Source: an uncultured Bacteroidales bacterium (GTDB lineage Bacteria; Bacteroidota; Bacteroidia; Bacteroidales; Paludibacteraceae). Taken from it: 45,008 nt of DNA. The stretch covers positions 1-45,008 of the forward strand of contig CAKULK010000017.1 in assembly GCA_934667275.1 (NCBI GenBank), written 5' to 3'. Position 1 is the first letter of the stretch. Every line of letters starts with the position of its first letter. Of the stretch, positions 24,238-32,844 are shown in pieces. The notes under the pieces are model-generated. The model made no database searches. It was not told where the DNA came from and saw only the letters and a program-made list of their open reading frames with translations. The position numbers were made by a program, and so were the translations under genes.

Positions 24238-27200
24238 TTAGAATTTGTATTGGATGTTAAGATAGAAGTTAGTTCCCCATGCATAGTAGTACTTGGATGG
24301 GAATTTCCATGTGTTAGAGCCAATTACCGAGTTCTTGCTGTCTTCAACTCCCTGGCGTGTCTGGCGCGGAAGGCGTGCCTGTTGGTAACCACCCGTTTTG
24401 AAGTGGGTGTTGTTGAGCACGTTATTGACAGTCAAGTTGATAGAGATAGATTGGCGATTCTTGAGGTAGATGAGTTTGCCGACACTCACATCAACAAGGA
24501 AACGGTTGTACCACTGATTGTCAGTGAGCATCTCTTGTTCCGATAGTTGATTGTAGGGGTATTTAAGTACCGGTACTCCATATTTGTCGGAAATAACAGC
24601 ACCGTTCTCGTCCTTTTGCAGTGCATCGGTGTAAGAGTCTCCATACCAACCGTTCACGGCACTACCATCGGCACGTACGCCTGTGTAAAGTCCCTTCATA
24701 CGGCGCGAGGGGGCATAGTCGAGGTAACTCCAGTCGAAGTAACTGACCGTGATATCGGCAAACCACATCTTGGGGTGGAAGAACGATAATTTGAGGCTGG
24801 TATTGACTTGCGGACCTGTGGCCACGCGGAGACCGTTAATAAGCACGCTATCACGGAGTTCGAAGATTGGCTGATTGTCGGCGTCTTGTGCCAACGCCAT
24901 TCCGTTCTCGGCAGAGGTAACCGAGTATGCGTTAGAGGTATAGCGGTAGTCGCCCACGCTGACAACTCCGGTAAGGGTGAAATATGTACCCAGTTTGACT
25001 GCGGCAGCGGCTTCGATACCCATATGGCGGCGGTTGATACCTGTAAGTGACTGATTGACAAAAGTTCGTGCTTCGTCATCATAGTATCCGTTGAGTTCCG
25101 TGCCATCCCAGAATTGCGTATAGAAACCGGTGATACGTCCGCGTACAAGGGGGTAGTTGAAAGAATAGGTAAGGTCGGCACTTGCCATCTTTTGGCTGGC
25201 TCCAAAGTATTCGTGCAACCACGATGTGTTGTACAATTTGGCATAGGCGGTTGCCTGGTCGTGACGATAGATGTTTTCTACAGCACGGTCATGCACACGA
25301 GGAGATATATAAGCATCGCGCGCGAGCGGTGCTGTGGTCTCTGCCATCGCATTGATTTTGAGTTGGTTGCGTCCGTCAATCTTATACGTAGCACCTAACT
25401 TAACTGCAGGGTCAATGAACCGGTGGGTGTAGCCTGCCAAGGTGGTAGGCAGCGTTGAGAAATCGCCATTGGCATCCAAGATTGCTTGTGCGTTGTTAGC
25501 CAGATAGAATTGAGCATACTCAGGGTTAAGGCGTGCGAGATACCAAGCACGTCCATTGAGCATGTTGGTGGTGCGCTGCATGGACGAATAGGTGAACTGA
25601 AGGGCATAGTAGAGGTCCACTTCGTTCCACGACCATTCATTTTGTGCCCACAATTTGGCATTCATCATGTTGATGCGGTAGTCGTAACCGAAACGCCCAT
25701 CAGTGCTGATAGATGCGTTGGGGTTCCGCAGGTCGTTTTGCTTGACGTACTGAATATCTTCTTGCGTCATGCCGATATTGGTGGCAAGTTCTTTGATGTC
25801 CCGTTCTGCAAACGGGTCAACATCAATCCATTGGTTGCCGCCGAGGAGGTCGTCCACCGTCTTGTAGTGAATACCTTGTGATCCTTTGGCTTCCAATCCT
25901 ACCGTAGCCGTCAGGTGATTGACAGACGTATTGCGGTAGTTGATATTGAGCATGCCTTCCTGTATGTCGTTGTGACGACGCTCCAACATATAGCGTGCCG
26001 ACCCGTTGGGGTTGTTGGCATTGTTGGCATAGTTGGCAGCGTAAAGCGCATCCCAATCTATCTGGGTGGTCTTGTCGTCGCGAGAGGTCCAGAGGTCGGT
26101 TAGGGTGGAGTAGGTGTTCATATCCACCGAGGGACCTACGTAGTTACCATCGTAGTAGGCACCAGAACCTAAGTTGTTGCCATTCAGGTCTTTATTGATA
26201 TAGTTACCATCCTTGTCAATTTGTCCGTCAAACAGGAAGGACGGCATATTGCGGTAGTAGTCTGGACGCGGGTCGGGCGCATTGTAGAACGTAAGTGCCG
26301 AGTTGGAATAGAACGAGTAGTGGTATCCCAAGCCGAACTTGATGCGGTTGGTCTCGTTGATGTTCCAGTCGAAAGCGGCAATGATTGTCGGGTCGTACGA
26401 TTTCACGATACGCGAGTTGCGCACTTGTCCGTTCTGGTAGCCCCAATAGGGATTATAGTTGTTGTAGCCCCATGAGGTACGATTGTACTGATTGGTGAGG
26501 TTGTAGGTCTCTTGCGTAACGGCAGCCGATTGTCCGCGCATAGTGGGAGCACCAAACGTGATGAGTGACAGCCGCTTATCCTTGCCCCATTGCTTTTCGG
26601 CAGTCAAGAAATAACCTACGGAATTGTAGGTGATACCCTCGCCGATACGCCCTTTGACATCAATGTACGGGCTGTAACGCCAAGCGAGTTGGGCGGCAAA
26701 AGCCCAGCCGTTGTCGAGCAGACCACTGGCGTAGGTGGCACGTGCGGCACCCTTGTAGTTGCGGTTGGTGCCCGCAAGACCTACCTTCCAGCCCTGTGCG
26801 TAGTTGGTAGCCGACTGGAGATAGTTGGTGGATTTGCCGAGCGAGCCAAAGGTAAAGTTGTTGGATTCGATGCCCTCTACTACTTCGCGGTATCGCGTAG
26901 CGTCGTTGAGTCCTCCCATCGCGGAGAAGTTGAACTGTCCGCGCTCTGCCGAGTTGAATGAGATACCCTCAATGTAGTTCTGCTCGTAGATTTGCTCGTA
27001 GCCGCGTGCACGGTAGCGCGCGTTGGACCAAGCAAATGAGGTGGTGGAGTTGAAGACATCCTGACTGGCACTGGAGGCTGACGCCATGGATTGGGTCTTG
27101 CCCTCGTCGTCATTGAGGTCGGCTTCGGCAAGGTTGAGGAGCACTTCCTCCTGTGCCTCGCGCGCAATGTCCACCTGCATGAGGATGTCGCCGAGGTCGT

Positions 27201-27486
27201 TGAGTTGTCCTTCGCGTAACTGAATGAGTTGAATGTCAGACACATAGCCATCTGCTTCGAGGATGACTTCCTCGTCTATCGGCTCCAGATAGGTAAGCGA
27301 GAACTCACCATTGGCATTGGTCGTGGTAGAGATGCCTTGGTTGCCGAGCGTGACTGTGGCACCCGAGATGCCCTGTTGGTTGGCAGTAACGAGACGCCCC
27401 ACCAGTCTGGTGGCATCGTCTGCGTACGCCGTAGCCGAGAGCAGAGTGGCAACAGTCAGCAGCAAAGCAAAGATACTTTTTCGCAT
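24238..27486 (-). CDS. TonB-dependent receptor with carboxypeptidase-regulatory-like domain
   Basis: A 1082-residue outer-membrane protein: signal peptide (1-23, MRKSIFALLLTVATLLSATA), a carboxypeptidase-regulatory-like domain (~25-110), a plug-like region (~140-260), then a long beta-barrel ending in NFYLNIQYKF with a terminal phenylalanine. An unusual acidic, alanine-rich linker (~110-145) precedes the plug. The start at 27486 was chosen because it opens the signal peptide; the upstream in-frame ATG adds 13 residues. It lies 54 bp after asnS with no recognisable promoter, so it may depend on asnS transcription. The substrate is unknown, but the linked DUF5689 lipoprotein probably shares it. 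Confidence 0.87.
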   Translation of the reverse strand: MRKSIFALLLTVATLLSATAYADDATRLVGRLVTANQQGISGATVTLGNQGISTTTNANGEFSLTYLEPIDEEVILEADGYVSDIQLIQLREGQLNDLGDILMQVDIAREAQEEVLLNLAEADLNDDEGKTQSMASASSASQDVFNSTTSFAWSNARYRARGYEQIYEQNYIEGISFNSAERGQFNFSAMGGLNDATRYREVVEGIESNNFTFGSLGKSTNYLQSATNYAQGWKVGLAGTNRNYKGAARATYASGLLDNGWAFAAQLAWRYSPYIDVKGRIGEGITYNSVGYFLTAEKQWGKDKRLSLITFGAPTMRGQSAAVTQETYNLTNQYNRTSWGYNNYNPYWGYQNGQVRNSRIVKSYDPTIIAAFDWNINETNRIKFGLGYHYSFYSNSALTFYNAPDPRPDYYRNMPSFLFDGQIDKDGNYINKDLNGNNLGSGAYYDGNYVGPSVDMNTYSTLTDLWTSRDDKTTQIDWDALYAANYANNANNPNGSARYMLERRHNDIQEGMLNINYRNTSVNHLTATVGLEAKGSQGIHYKTVDDLLGGNQWIDVDPFAERDIKELATNIGMTQEDIQYVKQNDLRNPNASISTDGRFGYDYRINMMNAKLWAQNEWSWNEVDLYYALQFTYSSMQRTTNMLNGRAWYLARLNPEYAQFYLANNAQAILDANGDFSTLPTTLAGYTHRFIDPAVKLGATYKIDGRNQLKINAMAETTAPLARDAYISPRVHDRAVENIYRHDQATAYAKLYNTSWLHEYFGASQKMASADLTYSFNYPLVRGRITGFYTQFWDGTELNGYYDDEARTFVNQSLTGINRRHMGIEAAAAVKLGTYFTLTGVVSVGDYRYTSNAYSVTSAENGMALAQDADNQPIFELRDSVLINGLRVATGPQVNTSLKLSFFHPKMWFADITVSYFDWSYLDYAPSRRMKGLYTGVRADGSAVNGWYGDSYTDALQKDENGAVISDKYGVPVLKYPYNQLSEQEMLTDNQWYNRFLVDVSVGKLIYLKNRQSISINLTVNNVLNNTHFKTGGYQQARLPRQTRQGVEDSKNSVIGSNTWKFPSKYYYAWGTNFYLNIQYKF

Positions 27487-27540
27487 AAGATGTTGTTTTT
27501 GAATTGATATTCTATTGGTAACCAACCGCCTGCACAGGTA

Positions 27541-28938
27541 TTAGAACTCGGCGGTTTTTGGGGTGCGGGGGAACGGTATGACGTCACGGATATTCTGCAT
27601 GCCCGTTACGAAGAGCATCAGACGCTCGAAGCCCAAACCGAAACCGGCGTGAGGCGCAGAGCCGAAACGGCGTGTGTCAAGGTACCACCACATGTCCTTC
27701 ATCGGTATCTGACGGCGTTCGATTTCGGCGTTGAGTTTGTCGAGACTCTCTTCACGAACCGAACCGCCGATGATTTCGCCAATCTGCGGGAAGAGTACGT
27801 CAGTGCCCTGTACGGTCTTGCCATCCTCGTTGATTTTCATGTAGAACGCCTTGATGTCTTTGGGGTAGTCGGTCATGATGACGGGCTTGCCGAAATGCTC
27901 CTCCACCAGGAACCGCTCGTGCTCGGAAGCGAGGTCGTCGCCCCACTCGCACGGGAACTCAAAGCGTTTGCCGTTCTTGATTGCCTCTTGGAGAATGCGC
28001 ACGCCTTCGGTGTACGGCAGACGGACAAAGTCGGTGTTCACCACGGCTTGCAGGCGCGCGATGAGCCCCTTGTCCACAAACTGGTTGAGGAACTCGAGGT
28101 CGTCCATGCAATGGTCGAGCGCCCAACGGACACAGAACTTGATGAAGTCCTCTTCGAGGTCCATGAGTTCGTCTTTCTGAATGAAGGACACTTCGGGTTC
28201 AATCATCCAGAACTCGGCAAGGTGGCGCGGGGTGTTGCTATTTTCGGCACGGAAAGTAGGTCCGAAAGTGTATATTTTGCCCAGCGAGAGGGCAGCCAAC
28301 TCGCCCTCGAGTTGCCCCGAGACAGTGAGAGAGGTCTGCTTGCCGAAGAAATCGTCGGAGTAATCAATCTTGCCGGTTTCGTCTTTCTTCAGGTTGTAGA
28401 GGTTCTTGGTTGTCACCTGGAACATCTGTCCCGCGCCCTCGCAGTCGGAAGCCGTGATGATGGGGGTGTGGAAGTAGAAGAAACCGTGTTCGTGGAAGTA
28501 GGTGTGGATAGCCATCGCCATGTTGTGGCGGATGCGGAAGACGGCACCAAACGTATTGGTACGTGGGCGCAGGTGCGCGATAGTGCGCAGGTATTCCATG
28601 CTGAGTCCTTTCTTCTGGAGCGGGTACTGCTCGGGGTCGGCTGTGCCATATACCTCCAAATCAGTCAGTTGGATTTCCACAGCCTGCCCGCTGCCTTGGC
28701 TGGCAACAAGGTTGCCCGTGGCGGAGATGCACGCACCCGTGGTGACGGGCTTGAGTTGCTCCTCGGGGAACTTGGCGAGGTCCACTACGATTTGTATGTT
28801 GCGAATGGTGGAGCCGTCGTTGAGGGCAATGAAACTGACGTTTTTGTTGCCGCGGCGACTACGCACCCACCCACGGACATTGATTGGCTGCCCGTCTGCC
28901 TCGCGCTTGAGCGCGTCGATGATTTCTGTACGTTTCAT
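27541..28938 (-). CDS. asnS: asparaginyl-tRNA synthetase
   Basis: A 465-residue class II synthetase that charges tRNA-Asn. It has an OB anticodon-binding domain (~15-105: VRGWVRSRRGNKNVSFI) and the catalytic domain with motif 2 (FGPTFRAENSNTPRHLAEFW) and motif 3 (GFGLGFERLMLFVTG). The AsnS type is told from AspS by length and the catalytic core. The presence of AsnS suggests direct Asn-tRNA charging. No TAnnTTTG box was found upstream; a degenerate 11-bp repeat array lies there instead (28999-29042). Confidence 0.96.
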   Translation of the reverse strand: MKRTEIIDALKREADGQPINVRGWVRSRRGNKNVSFIALNDGSTIRNIQIVVDLAKFPEEQLKPVTTGACISATGNLVASQGSGQAVEIQLTDLEVYGTADPEQYPLQKKGLSMEYLRTIAHLRPRTNTFGAVFRIRHNMAMAIHTYFHEHGFFYFHTPIITASDCEGAGQMFQVTTKNLYNLKKDETGKIDYSDDFFGKQTSLTVSGQLEGELAALSLGKIYTFGPTFRAENSNTPRHLAEFWMIEPEVSFIQKDELMDLEEDFIKFCVRWALDHCMDDLEFLNQFVDKGLIARLQAVVNTDFVRLPYTEGVRILQEAIKNGKRFEFPCEWGDDLASEHERFLVEEHFGKPVIMTDYPKDIKAFYMKINEDGKTVQGTDVLFPQIGEIIGGSVREESLDKLNAEIERRQIPMKDMWWYLDTRRFGSAPHAGFGLGFERLMLFVTGMQNIRDVIPFPRTPKTAEF

Positions 28939-28998
28939 TTATCTAAATTAGATATTTATATCGTTGTTTGTTGTTTGTCTGTTCGTTGGCGGTTTGTT

Positions 28999-29042
28999 AT
29001 AGGATGCTTATAGGTTGCTTATCCCTTGCGCATCCCTTGCTG
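28999..29042. repeat. intergenic degenerate tandem repeat, 4 x 11 bp
   Basis: Units ATAGGATGCTT, ATAGGTTGCTT, ATCCCTTGCGC and ATCCCTTGCTG, in the gap between dnaB and asnS. The period is 11 bp as in three other intergenic regions of the window. Confidence 0.7.
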
Positions 29043-29086
29043 AACCTTTTGTGCTTGACACGATGTTAAATCGTATTAAACTTTGT

Positions 29087-30631
29087 TTAGAACGGTGCCT
29101 CAAAGTCCTCGCCTTTGTTGAGCATGGCTCCGTCCGCCTCGGGGGAGGGGAGGGAGTTCATGCGGCTGGCGACTTGGCGTGTGGCGGGTTCGGGAAAATC
29201 TTCCCCGCCGGTGCCGTCATCGTTTTGGAAACGTGTGTATTTGGCAATAAAACGGAGCCATACATCGTCCACTGCACCGTTACGGTGCTTTGCCACGATG
29301 ATTTCGCCTAATCCGCGGAGGTCCTTGCCCGTCTTGGGGTCGTTGAAGATTTTGTAGTACTCGGGGCGGTGGATGAAACAAACCATATCGGCATCCTGCT
29401 CTATGGCACCCGACTCACGCAAGTCGGAGAGTTGCGGTGTCTTGCCGTCCACGCTGTTGGTAGAATCGCGTTTCTCGACGCTACGGTTCAACTGACTGAG
29501 GGCGATGATGGGGATATCCAACTCTTTTGCCATGCCTTTGAGGGTACGCGAGATGATGCTGACCTCCTGCTCTCGGCTGCCGAAATTGGAGCCGTTGGCA
29601 TTCATAAGTTGCAGATAGTCAATGATTATTAGTTCTACATGCTTCTCGCGTACCAATTTGCGCGCCTTGCTTCTGAGTTCGAAAACGCTCAATCCCGGCG
29701 TGTCGTCCACATAGAGCGGCGCACCTAAAAGGTCGTTTACCTTATGCTCCAACTTGTCCCATTCGGCTTTGGTCAGTCGTCCGTTTTTGATTTTCTCGCC
29801 CTCAATCTCGCACACGTTCATAATCAGACGGTTAACGAGTTGGACATTCGACATTTCGAGCGAGAACATTGCCACGGGAATCTTGTAGTTGACCGCGATA
29901 TTCTTCGCCATGGACAGCACAAATGCCGTCTTACCCATGGCGGGACGGGCTGCGATGATGATGAGGTCGGATTTTTGCCAACCCGATGTGAGTTTGTCGA
30001 GGGCGGTGAATCCGCTGGGCACGCCCGAGATGTTACCCTCGTTTTGTGCCGCCTTGCGCATGCGTGCAAAGGCCTCGGTGATGACGGGGTCAATCTGCGT
30101 GACATCGCGCGTTTGCGACTCCTGTCCGATGGCAAATATCTGGGATTCTGCAAATTGCATCAGTTCTGCCACATCTTGCGTCTCGTCGTAGCCCATTTCC
30201 TCCACTTGGCATGCCATGGAGATGAGTTTGCGCGCCGTGGCTTTCTGCGCCACGATTTGCGCGTGGTAACGCAGGTGTGCCGCCGAAGTGACGCGGCGCG
30301 TGAGGTCGCTGAGGTTCACCACGCCGCCTGCCTGCTCCAGTTCGCCCGTGGACTTGAGTTGCTCTGCCACGGAGAGCACGTCCACAGGTGCGTCTTTGCT
30401 CGCCAATGTGCGGATTGCCTCAAAGATGATGCGGTTGCGGTCGGAATAGAACGATTCGGGACGCAACAAATCCGCCACGGACGCGTATGCCTCTTTCTCT
30501 ATCATGAGGGCACCCAACACAGCCTCCTCCAATTCGGGAGACTGTGGTGGCAGTTTGCCTAACTCGTTGGCACCCACTTTGATAAGAGCGGGGTCAATAC
30601 GGCGTTTGCGGTTATTTGTTGGACTCGGCAT
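29087..30631 (-). CDS. dnaB: replicative DNA helicase DnaB
   Basis: A 514-residue hexameric 5'-3' helicase of the replication fork. The N-terminal primase-interacting domain (~30-135) precedes a RecA-like motor with Walker A ARPAMGKT (228-235) and Walker B LIIIDYLQLM. The sensor region LSQLNRSVEKR and the SGAIEQDADMVCFIHR segment are intact. No intein is present. Its start overlaps the end of meaB by 20 bp, which suggests translational coupling. It is the last gene of the rel-DUF1573-meaB-dnaB unit. Confidence 0.97.
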   Translation of the reverse strand: MPSPTNNRKRRIDPALIKVGANELGKLPPQSPELEEAVLGALMIEKEAYASVADLLRPESFYSDRNRIIFEAIRTLASKDAPVDVLSVAEQLKSTGELEQAGGVVNLSDLTRRVTSAAHLRYHAQIVAQKATARKLISMACQVEEMGYDETQDVAELMQFAESQIFAIGQESQTRDVTQIDPVITEAFARMRKAAQNEGNISGVPSGFTALDKLTSGWQKSDLIIIAARPAMGKTAFVLSMAKNIAVNYKIPVAMFSLEMSNVQLVNRLIMNVCEIEGEKIKNGRLTKAEWDKLEHKVNDLLGAPLYVDDTPGLSVFELRSKARKLVREKHVELIIIDYLQLMNANGSNFGSREQEVSIISRTLKGMAKELDIPIIALSQLNRSVEKRDSTNSVDGKTPQLSDLRESGAIEQDADMVCFIHRPEYYKIFNDPKTGKDLRGLGEIIVAKHRNGAVDDVWLRFIAKYTRFQNDDGTGGEDFPEPATRQVASRMNSLPSPEADGAMLNKGEDFEAPF

Positions 30632-31703
30632 ATTGCTTCAACAGGTCGTATGCAGCGGTAAAACTGCTGATTTCGTTGTTCAAAACTCGTTTTTCTGTTT
30701 GCTCGATGATGGGTGCCATCACCTCGGAGCGGTAGAAACCGTCCAAAAGGTTTTGGTTGATGGTCTCGTACATCCAGTATTTGGCTTGCTCGGTACGCAG
30801 GCGGTTGAGGTAGCCGTTCGCGCGCGCGAACCTTATATAATCCTCTACCATGTTCCATACTTCGAGAATGCCCGTGCCCTCCACGGAGGAGCATGCGAGA
30901 GCGTATGGCTTCCAACCCGATTCGGTAGGCGGGAAGAGTGCAAGAGCATTCTTGAAACTGACTTTGGCCGCCTCGGCGCGCTCCACGTTGTTGCCGTCGC
31001 ATTTGTTGATGGCTATACCGTCCGCCATCTCCATGATGCCGCGTTTGATACCTTGCAGTTCGTCGCCGGTGCCTGTCACTTGCAGCAGGAGGAAGAAGTC
31101 CACCATCGAATGGGCTGCTGTCTCGGACTGCCCGACGCCCACGGTCTCGACGAGGATAGTGTCGAATCCCGCTGCTTCACAGAGGACGATGGTCTCTCGT
31201 GTCTTGCGTGCCACACCGCCCAAACTGCCTGCCGATGGGCTGGGGCGGATAAAGGCATTCTTCTCCGTGGACAGCTGGTTCATACGGGTTTTGTCGCCCA
31301 ATATGCTGCCTTTGCTGCGCTCAGACGATGGGTCAATGGCAAGTACGGCGAGGTGTTTGCCTTGCTCGCATAGTTTGGTGCCGAGTGCCTCAATGAACGT
31401 GGATTTGCCGGCTCCCGGTACGCCCGTGATGCCCAAGCGGATAGCGTTGCCTGTGTGGGGCAGACAGCGTTTGATGACCTCTTGCGCAATGGCTTGGTCG
31501 CTGGGCAGATGACTCTCTACCAACGTGACGGCCTGGCTGAGCATACGTATGTCACCCTTCAGAATCCCCTCCACATATTGGTCGGCGGAGAGTACCCGTT
31601 TATGGCGGTGAAAAGTGGCATACGGATTGACCGACGGCAGGTTTTGTACACCTGCGTTGACGGTCAATCCCTTGTATTCGGCACTGTTTTCCGGATGTTC
31701 CAT
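30612..31703 (-). CDS. meaB: methylmalonyl-CoA mutase-associated GTPase MeaB
   Basis: A 363-residue G3E P-loop GTPase that guards methylmalonyl-CoA mutase: it gates loading of adenosylcobalamin and removal of damaged cofactor. Walker A is GVPGAGKS (94-101); DPSSERSKGSILGDKTRM, ETVGVGQSE and NKCDG complete the GTPase set. Its client MutAB is encoded about 9 kb away at 40422-44464. The ATG overlaps the DUF1573 stop codon by one base (TAATG), and its 3' end overlaps dnaB by 20 bp. Confidence 0.95.
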   Translation of the reverse strand: MEHPENSAEYKGLTVNAGVQNLPSVNPYATFHRHKRVLSADQYVEGILKGDIRMLSQAVTLVESHLPSDQAIAQEVIKRCLPHTGNAIRLGITGVPGAGKSTFIEALGTKLCEQGKHLAVLAIDPSSERSKGSILGDKTRMNQLSTEKNAFIRPSPSAGSLGGVARKTRETIVLCEAAGFDTILVETVGVGQSETAAHSMVDFFLLLQVTGTGDELQGIKRGIMEMADGIAINKCDGNNVERAEAAKVSFKNALALFPPTESGWKPYALACSSVEGTGILEVWNMVEDYIRFARANGYLNRLRTEQAKYWMYETINQNLLDGFYRSEVMAPIIEQTEKRVLNNEISSFTAAYDLLKQYAESNK

Positions 31704-32803
31704 TATTCTACGGTCCAGTTGATTCTTAATGTGATAACGGGGTTCTCGGGGTCGTTGGTAATCAGGGTCGCCATGCGCGAATATTGCGCGGGTTCAATGG
31801 CTGCTTGACCCTTTGCTACCTGAGTGTTTACCTCAGCTTTGAGGTCTGCATGATGACCGCCCTTGATGCCACCCTTAGGTGCAGTGATGTGCAACTGGTT
31901 GTCATCCAGCACGATACGGCGTACCATCAACGGGTTGATGCCGGCATTGTTGAGGGCAATCTTGAAGGATGCCTTTTTGCCGCTCTTCACGGTGCCGAGG
32001 TTGATATTGCGCTCAATCTCTACGATAGGAGCCTGTTGGCGTTGCTCTACGGTGAGCGATGAGAAGTCCTCTGTGATGTTGGCTGTCAAGTGAACAGCGT
32101 ACTCTTCGGTGAGATTGCGCTTGCCATTCACCATCATGTAAATCTTGGTGTCAATAGGGCCAAGGACAGGGCTGGCTGCCGATGTCAATACCACCTGCAG
32201 TTTGCCGGTCTGACCGGGTTGTACCTCTGCCAATGAAACTTTGGCATCAAAGTAACTGTCTTGGTCGCGCGTGAGGACGTCCAACTTGATAGGTTGCTGT
32301 GTTTGGTTGGCGTATTCGATTTCCAACATCTTGTCCGAACCTTGTTTCACGGTACCGAAACTCATATTTTGCTTCTTCATGCTGAGTTCGCCCATCTTGA
32401 CGGGATATTGGTCAATGGGTTTCACCGGCTTTGGAATCACCTCGCCTTTTATATATAGGCGTTTGGTTGCCTCGGTGGCGTTGCTGGTGACGGTGATGGT
32501 CTTCTGGAAACGGCCAGGGCGACCATTGGGGTTATAAGTGACGGTTATTTGACCTGTTTGCCCTGGTTCAATGGGTTCGCGAGTCCATTTCGGAGTGGTG
32601 CAGCCGCAACTGGCGCGCACATTGTTCAGCACAAGCGGCATCATACCCTCGTTTTTGAATTCAAACACGGTGGTCACGCGACCATCAGCCTCATTGATTT
32701 TGCCGAAATCATGCTCGGTTTTCTCAAATGTCATCACGGGTTGTTGACCCATTGCAACCACTGTCATCAGCAGAAAGGCTGCCAAACTCATTACTTTTTT
32801 CAT
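31703..32803 (-). CDS. exported DUF1573-domain protein
   Basis: A 366-residue periplasmic protein with signal peptide (MKKVMSLAAFLLMTVVAMG) and tandem immunoglobulin-like DUF1573 domains. The first shows the signature HDFGKI, FEFKNEG, ASCGCTTPKW and EPGQTGQI. A second and third repeat appear weaker (MSFGTVKQG, NLGTVKSGKK). Proteins of this type are abundant in Bacteroidota and are thought to bind or scaffold other envelope parts. It lies 41 bp after rel and is coupled to meaB. Confidence 0.87.
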   Translation of the reverse strand: MKKVMSLAAFLLMTVVAMGQQPVMTFEKTEHDFGKINEADGRVTTVFEFKNEGMMPLVLNNVRASCGCTTPKWTREPIEPGQTGQITVTYNPNGRPGRFQKTITVTSNATEATKRLYIKGEVIPKPVKPIDQYPVKMGELSMKKQNMSFGTVKQGSDKMLEIEYANQTQQPIKLDVLTRDQDSYFDAKVSLAEVQPGQTGKLQVVLTSAASPVLGPIDTKIYMMVNGKRNLTEEYAVHLTANITEDFSSLTVEQRQQAPIVEIERNINLGTVKSGKKASFKIALNNAGINPLMVRRIVLDDNQLHITAPKGGIKGGHHADLKAEVNTQVAKGQAAIEPAQYSRMATLITNDPENPVITLRINWTVE

Positions 32804-32844
32804 TGTACTAAGTATTATGATTTGTTTATTTGTCTGATTATCTG

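Noticed and set aside
27649..29013. Long open frame (454 codons) on the plus strand opposite asnS
   Set aside because: Antisense frame in phase with asnS codons; asnS is unmistakable and the shadow protein has no recognisable domain.
29744..30562. Open frame of 272 codons opposite dnaB
   Set aside because: Shadow of dnaB codon bias; the product is rich in His, Cys and Leu and resembles no family.
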